Shown here in pieces: positions 6,944 through 9,015 of a stretch of 9,015 nucleotides of DNA. The notes beneath the pieces are model-generated. The model was not told where the DNA came from. It saw only the letters and a program-made list of their open reading frames with translations, and made no database searches. Every line of letters starts with the position of its first letter. The first letter of the stretch is position 1. The DNA lies in assembly GCA_029863355.1 (NCBI GenBank), contig JAOTVO010000093.1, positions 1 through 9,015 on the forward strand, in the 5' to 3' direction. The DNA comes from Candidatus Krumholzibacteriia bacterium (lineage in GTDB: Bacteria > Krumholzibacteriota > Krumholzibacteria > WVZY01 > JAKEHA01). Made by a program: the position numbers and the translations under genes.

Positions 6944-9015
6944 TCAGAAGGTGGGGCCCATGTAGAAGTGGAACTGGTAGTCGCGCGAGAACTCCTGCAG
7001 GTCGGTCGGCCACGCGAACTGGAAGTTGAGCAGGAAATATCCGAAGTACATGTACCAGCCGAAACCGACGTCGGACACCGTGTCCTGGAAGCGCAGGGTG
7101 CCGTTCTGGTTGTCGAGGAATACGGGGTCATGTCTGTCCCAGATCGCACCCACGTCGAAGAACACCGAGCCGCCGATGTTGGTGAAGCCCCAGCGCCCCG
7201 GCCAGCCCAGGATGAGCGCGTCGATCAGCGGGAAACGATACTCGAAGCTCGCCATCGCCATCTTCGTTCCTTCGAACTGCAGGTAGTCGTAGCCGCGCAG
7301 CGTCGTCGGTCCCCCCAGGAAGAAGACGCGCGGGTCCTTGCCCTCGCTCATCGCGGAGAGCGCGCGGAAGGCGATGGCGTTGCGGAAGAAGATGCTCTTG
7401 TACCAGCGGTAGTCACCCCACAGCGTGAGCCGCGACACGTCGCGCGATTCCGCCGCCACCGCCCGCGCCACCGATACGCGCCAGCGCGAGCCCTCTACCG
7501 GGCCGAAGGGTCCGAAGAACGACGAATCGTGGATGAACGCGACGGAGGGCTCGAACAGGCGCCGCTTCGACTCCCCGGTGGGTGCGTAGACGCCCAGGTC
7601 ATTCGTGCGCTGGAAGAAGGTCCGGTCGGAGATGTAGCTCTGCAGCTCGATGTCCATCCGGTAGAACATGTTGAAGGGAATGCTCATGAGCGCGAAGATC
7701 CCGTAATTGCGCTCGCTGAAGAGCTGATAGCTCGAGAAGCCCTCGCCCAGCGTGCTGGTGCGGCTGTCGAGGAAGCTTTTGAACTGGAAGAGACCGACGG
7801 AGTAGTCGATACGCTTCTTCACGTAGGAGTATGTGAGCAGGAAGTCGGACTCCTCGATGTTCCGGTACAGGTTGAAGGCGAACATCGCGTAGTGGTCGCC
7901 CAGCATGTCGCTCATCGCGATGCTGTTGGAGATGCCGAATCCGAAACCGGTCGAGAAGTAGAGCCCGCCGCCCTGGCCGATGAAGTCCGGCGCGAGGCGC
8001 GTCCTGTACGGCGTGACCGTGGCCCCCTTCCGCGGCGGATCCTCGCCGGGCAGCCCCTCGGCGATGCCCACGGCCGGCTTCTTCTTCTGCGCGGACGCGT
8101 CGGCACCCTCGGCGTCGCGCGGGGTGGTGATGGGCCGGATCTCCGGCACGTAGCTGTCGACGGACGCCGTACCCGTCTTCTCTTCCTGAGGCGGCGCCTC
8201 GCCGTCGCCGGACACACTCGCCACCTGCGCGGAATCCGCCGCGGCCAGCGCGCCCGGCGCCGCTTCCGCCGGGCCCTGCGCCTCGTCCGCCTCTCTCAGG
8301 TCCTCGCGCGCCGTCGCCGCCGAGTGCGCCAGCACGCGCGGCGAGTGGTCCGCGTAGCGCCGCGCCATGAGGCTTTGCAAGTCGTCGGAGACGAAAACGT
8401 CGTGGCCGCCACGCACGAAAGCGCTGAACGCGATGCGGCCCTTCTCCTCGTTTACGCTGGGCGTGAACAGGCCGCCGAGCACGTCGGTGAAGCGGTAGGA
8501 ATCGCCCGTCTCCATGTCGATCGCGTGCAGGTTGTTGATGCCCGAGAGGTCCGACGCGAAAACGATGGTCTTGCCGTCGGAGAGGACGAAGGGCTCGGTG
8601 TCGTCGCCCGGCGTTGCCACGAGCGCGCGCTGCCGGTTGGTCGCCAGATCGTACTCCCAGATGTCGTAGTCCGCGTGCCGGAGCACGTTGTCCGCGTCGA
8701 GGAAGTCCATCTCGCTCAGCACGTCGCGGTTGCGGCCCAGGAAGTCGTCCGGCACCGGAATGGTCACTTCCGGGTAGTGCACGAAGACGATGCGCTTGCC
8801 GTCCGGGAAGAAGCGCGGCGTGAGGTTGTCGGCCGGGTCGCTCGTCAGCCGCCGCGAGGTGCCGTCGGCGACGTTCACTACCACCAGGTCCGTCTGCCCC
8901 GCGAAGACCGCCGAGACCACGATCTCGTCGGCCACCGGCGACCACGCCGGCGCGGCCATGCCGTCCGATTCCACCTCGATCTGCTGCTCACTGCCCGTCT
9001 CGACGTTCTTGATGA
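6944..9015 (-). CDS. TolB/PD40-like propeller fused to Omp85/BamA-like outer-membrane barrel (5' end outside window)
   Basis: The frame is open from the right edge (first whole codon 9013-9011) to a stop at 6944, giving 689 residues; the true start lies beyond the window. The first part (about 9013-8386) has at least four PD40/TolB-like blades, with strands such as RFFPDGKRIVF, LSDGKTIVFASD and NEEKGRIAFSAF, and DLSGINNLHAIDMETGD between them. An Ala/Glu/Pro-rich linker (about 8383-8020) follows. The rest (about 8010-6944) is rich in alternating aromatic strands and carries SDMLGDH and GGPTTLRGYDY (7283-7315), resembling the conserved L/V-R-G-Y element of Omp85 barrels. It ends in Phe (YMGPTF), as outer-membrane proteins do. 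From family knowledge, similar proteins in FCB-type bacteria can carry an N-terminal peptidase-MA-like domain; here that cannot be seen. It should sit in the outer membrane with the propeller in the periplasm. Its function is unknown: it could aid assembly or secretion rather than being BamA itself, since no POTRA repeat is seen. Confidence 0.85.
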   Translation of the reverse strand, partial: IKNVETGSEQQIEVESDGMAAPAWSPVADEIVVSAVFAGQTDLVVVNVADGTSRRLTSDPADNLTPRFFPDGKRIVFVHYPEVTIPVPDDFLGRNRDVLSEMDFLDADNVLRHADYDIWEYDLATNRQRALVATPGDDTEPFVLSDGKTIVFASDLSGINNLHAIDMETGDSYRFTDVLGGLFTPSVNEEKGRIAFSAFVRGGHDVFVSDDLQSLMARRYADHSPRVLAHSAATAREDLREADEAQGPAEAAPGALAAADSAQVASVSGDGEAPPQEEKTGTASVDSYVPEIRPITTPRDAEGADASAQKKKPAVGIAEGLPGEDPPRKGATVTPYRTRLAPDFIGQGGGLYFSTGFGFGISNSIAMSDMLGDHYAMFAFNLYRNIEESDFLLTYSYVKKRIDYSVGLFQFKSFLDSRTSTLGEGFSSYQLFSERNYGIFALMSIPFNMFYRMDIELQSYISDRTFFQRTNDLGVYAPTGESKRRLFEPSVAFIHDSSFFGPFGPVEGSRWRVSVARAVAAESRDVSRLTLWGDYRWYKSIFFRNAIAFRALSAMSEGKDPRVFFLGGPTTLRGYDYLQFEGTKMAMASFEYRFPLIDALILGWPGRWGFTNIGGSVFFDVGAIWDRHDPVFLDNQNGTLRFQDTVSDVGFGWYMYFGYFLLNFQFAWPTDLQEFSRDYQFHFYMGPTF

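Overview
The window reads as a stretch of a GC-rich Gram-negative chromosome carrying mostly housekeeping genes. Every gene I can support lies on the minus strand, so transcription runs from high to low coordinates. A periplasmic propeller joined to an outer-membrane beta-barrel with a C-terminal Phe shows a diderm envelope. Together with a secreted lamin-tail-domain protein and a bacterial GatCAB amidotransferase, this suggests an uncultured or little-studied lineage of the FCB/Gemmatimonadota/'Eisenbacteria' kind. That placement is an inference from gene content, not from a marker phylogeny.

Layout in order of transcription. (1) About 9015-6944: the 3' two-thirds or so of a large envelope protein, with a TolB/PD40-like beta-propeller, a low-complexity linker and an Omp85/BamA-like barrel; its start is outside the window. 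(2) 6868-4613: a PcrA/UvrD-type SF1A helicase, followed after 21 nt by gatC (4591-4289), gatA (4292-2844, 4-nt overlap) and gatB (2863-1421, 20-nt overlap). These four genes look like one transcription unit. (3) 1420-1165: a 256-bp gap with three copies of a GC-rich repeat (two direct, one inverted) and a plausible promoter. (4) 1164-538: a small secreted lamin-tail-domain protein with a strong Shine-Dalgarno. (5) 537-433: a 105-bp gap with the best promoter in the window. (6) 432-1: the N-terminal 144 residues of a MeaB/ArgK-type P-loop GTPase, cut by the window edge.

The genes do not form one pathway. GatCAB converts misacylated Glu-tRNA(Gln) and/or Asp-tRNA(Asn) to the amidated forms; sharing a unit with pcrA recalls the pcrA-ligA-...-gatCAB neighbourhood of Firmicutes, here without ligA. 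MeaB usually chaperones B12-dependent acyl-CoA mutases, and a mutase may lie beyond coordinate 1. No tRNA, rRNA, CRISPR array, transposase or phage gene was seen. I found no convincing new defence or mobile system. The points most worth a second look are the propeller-barrel fusion, the C-terminal tail of the lamin-tail protein, and the repeat cluster after gatB.
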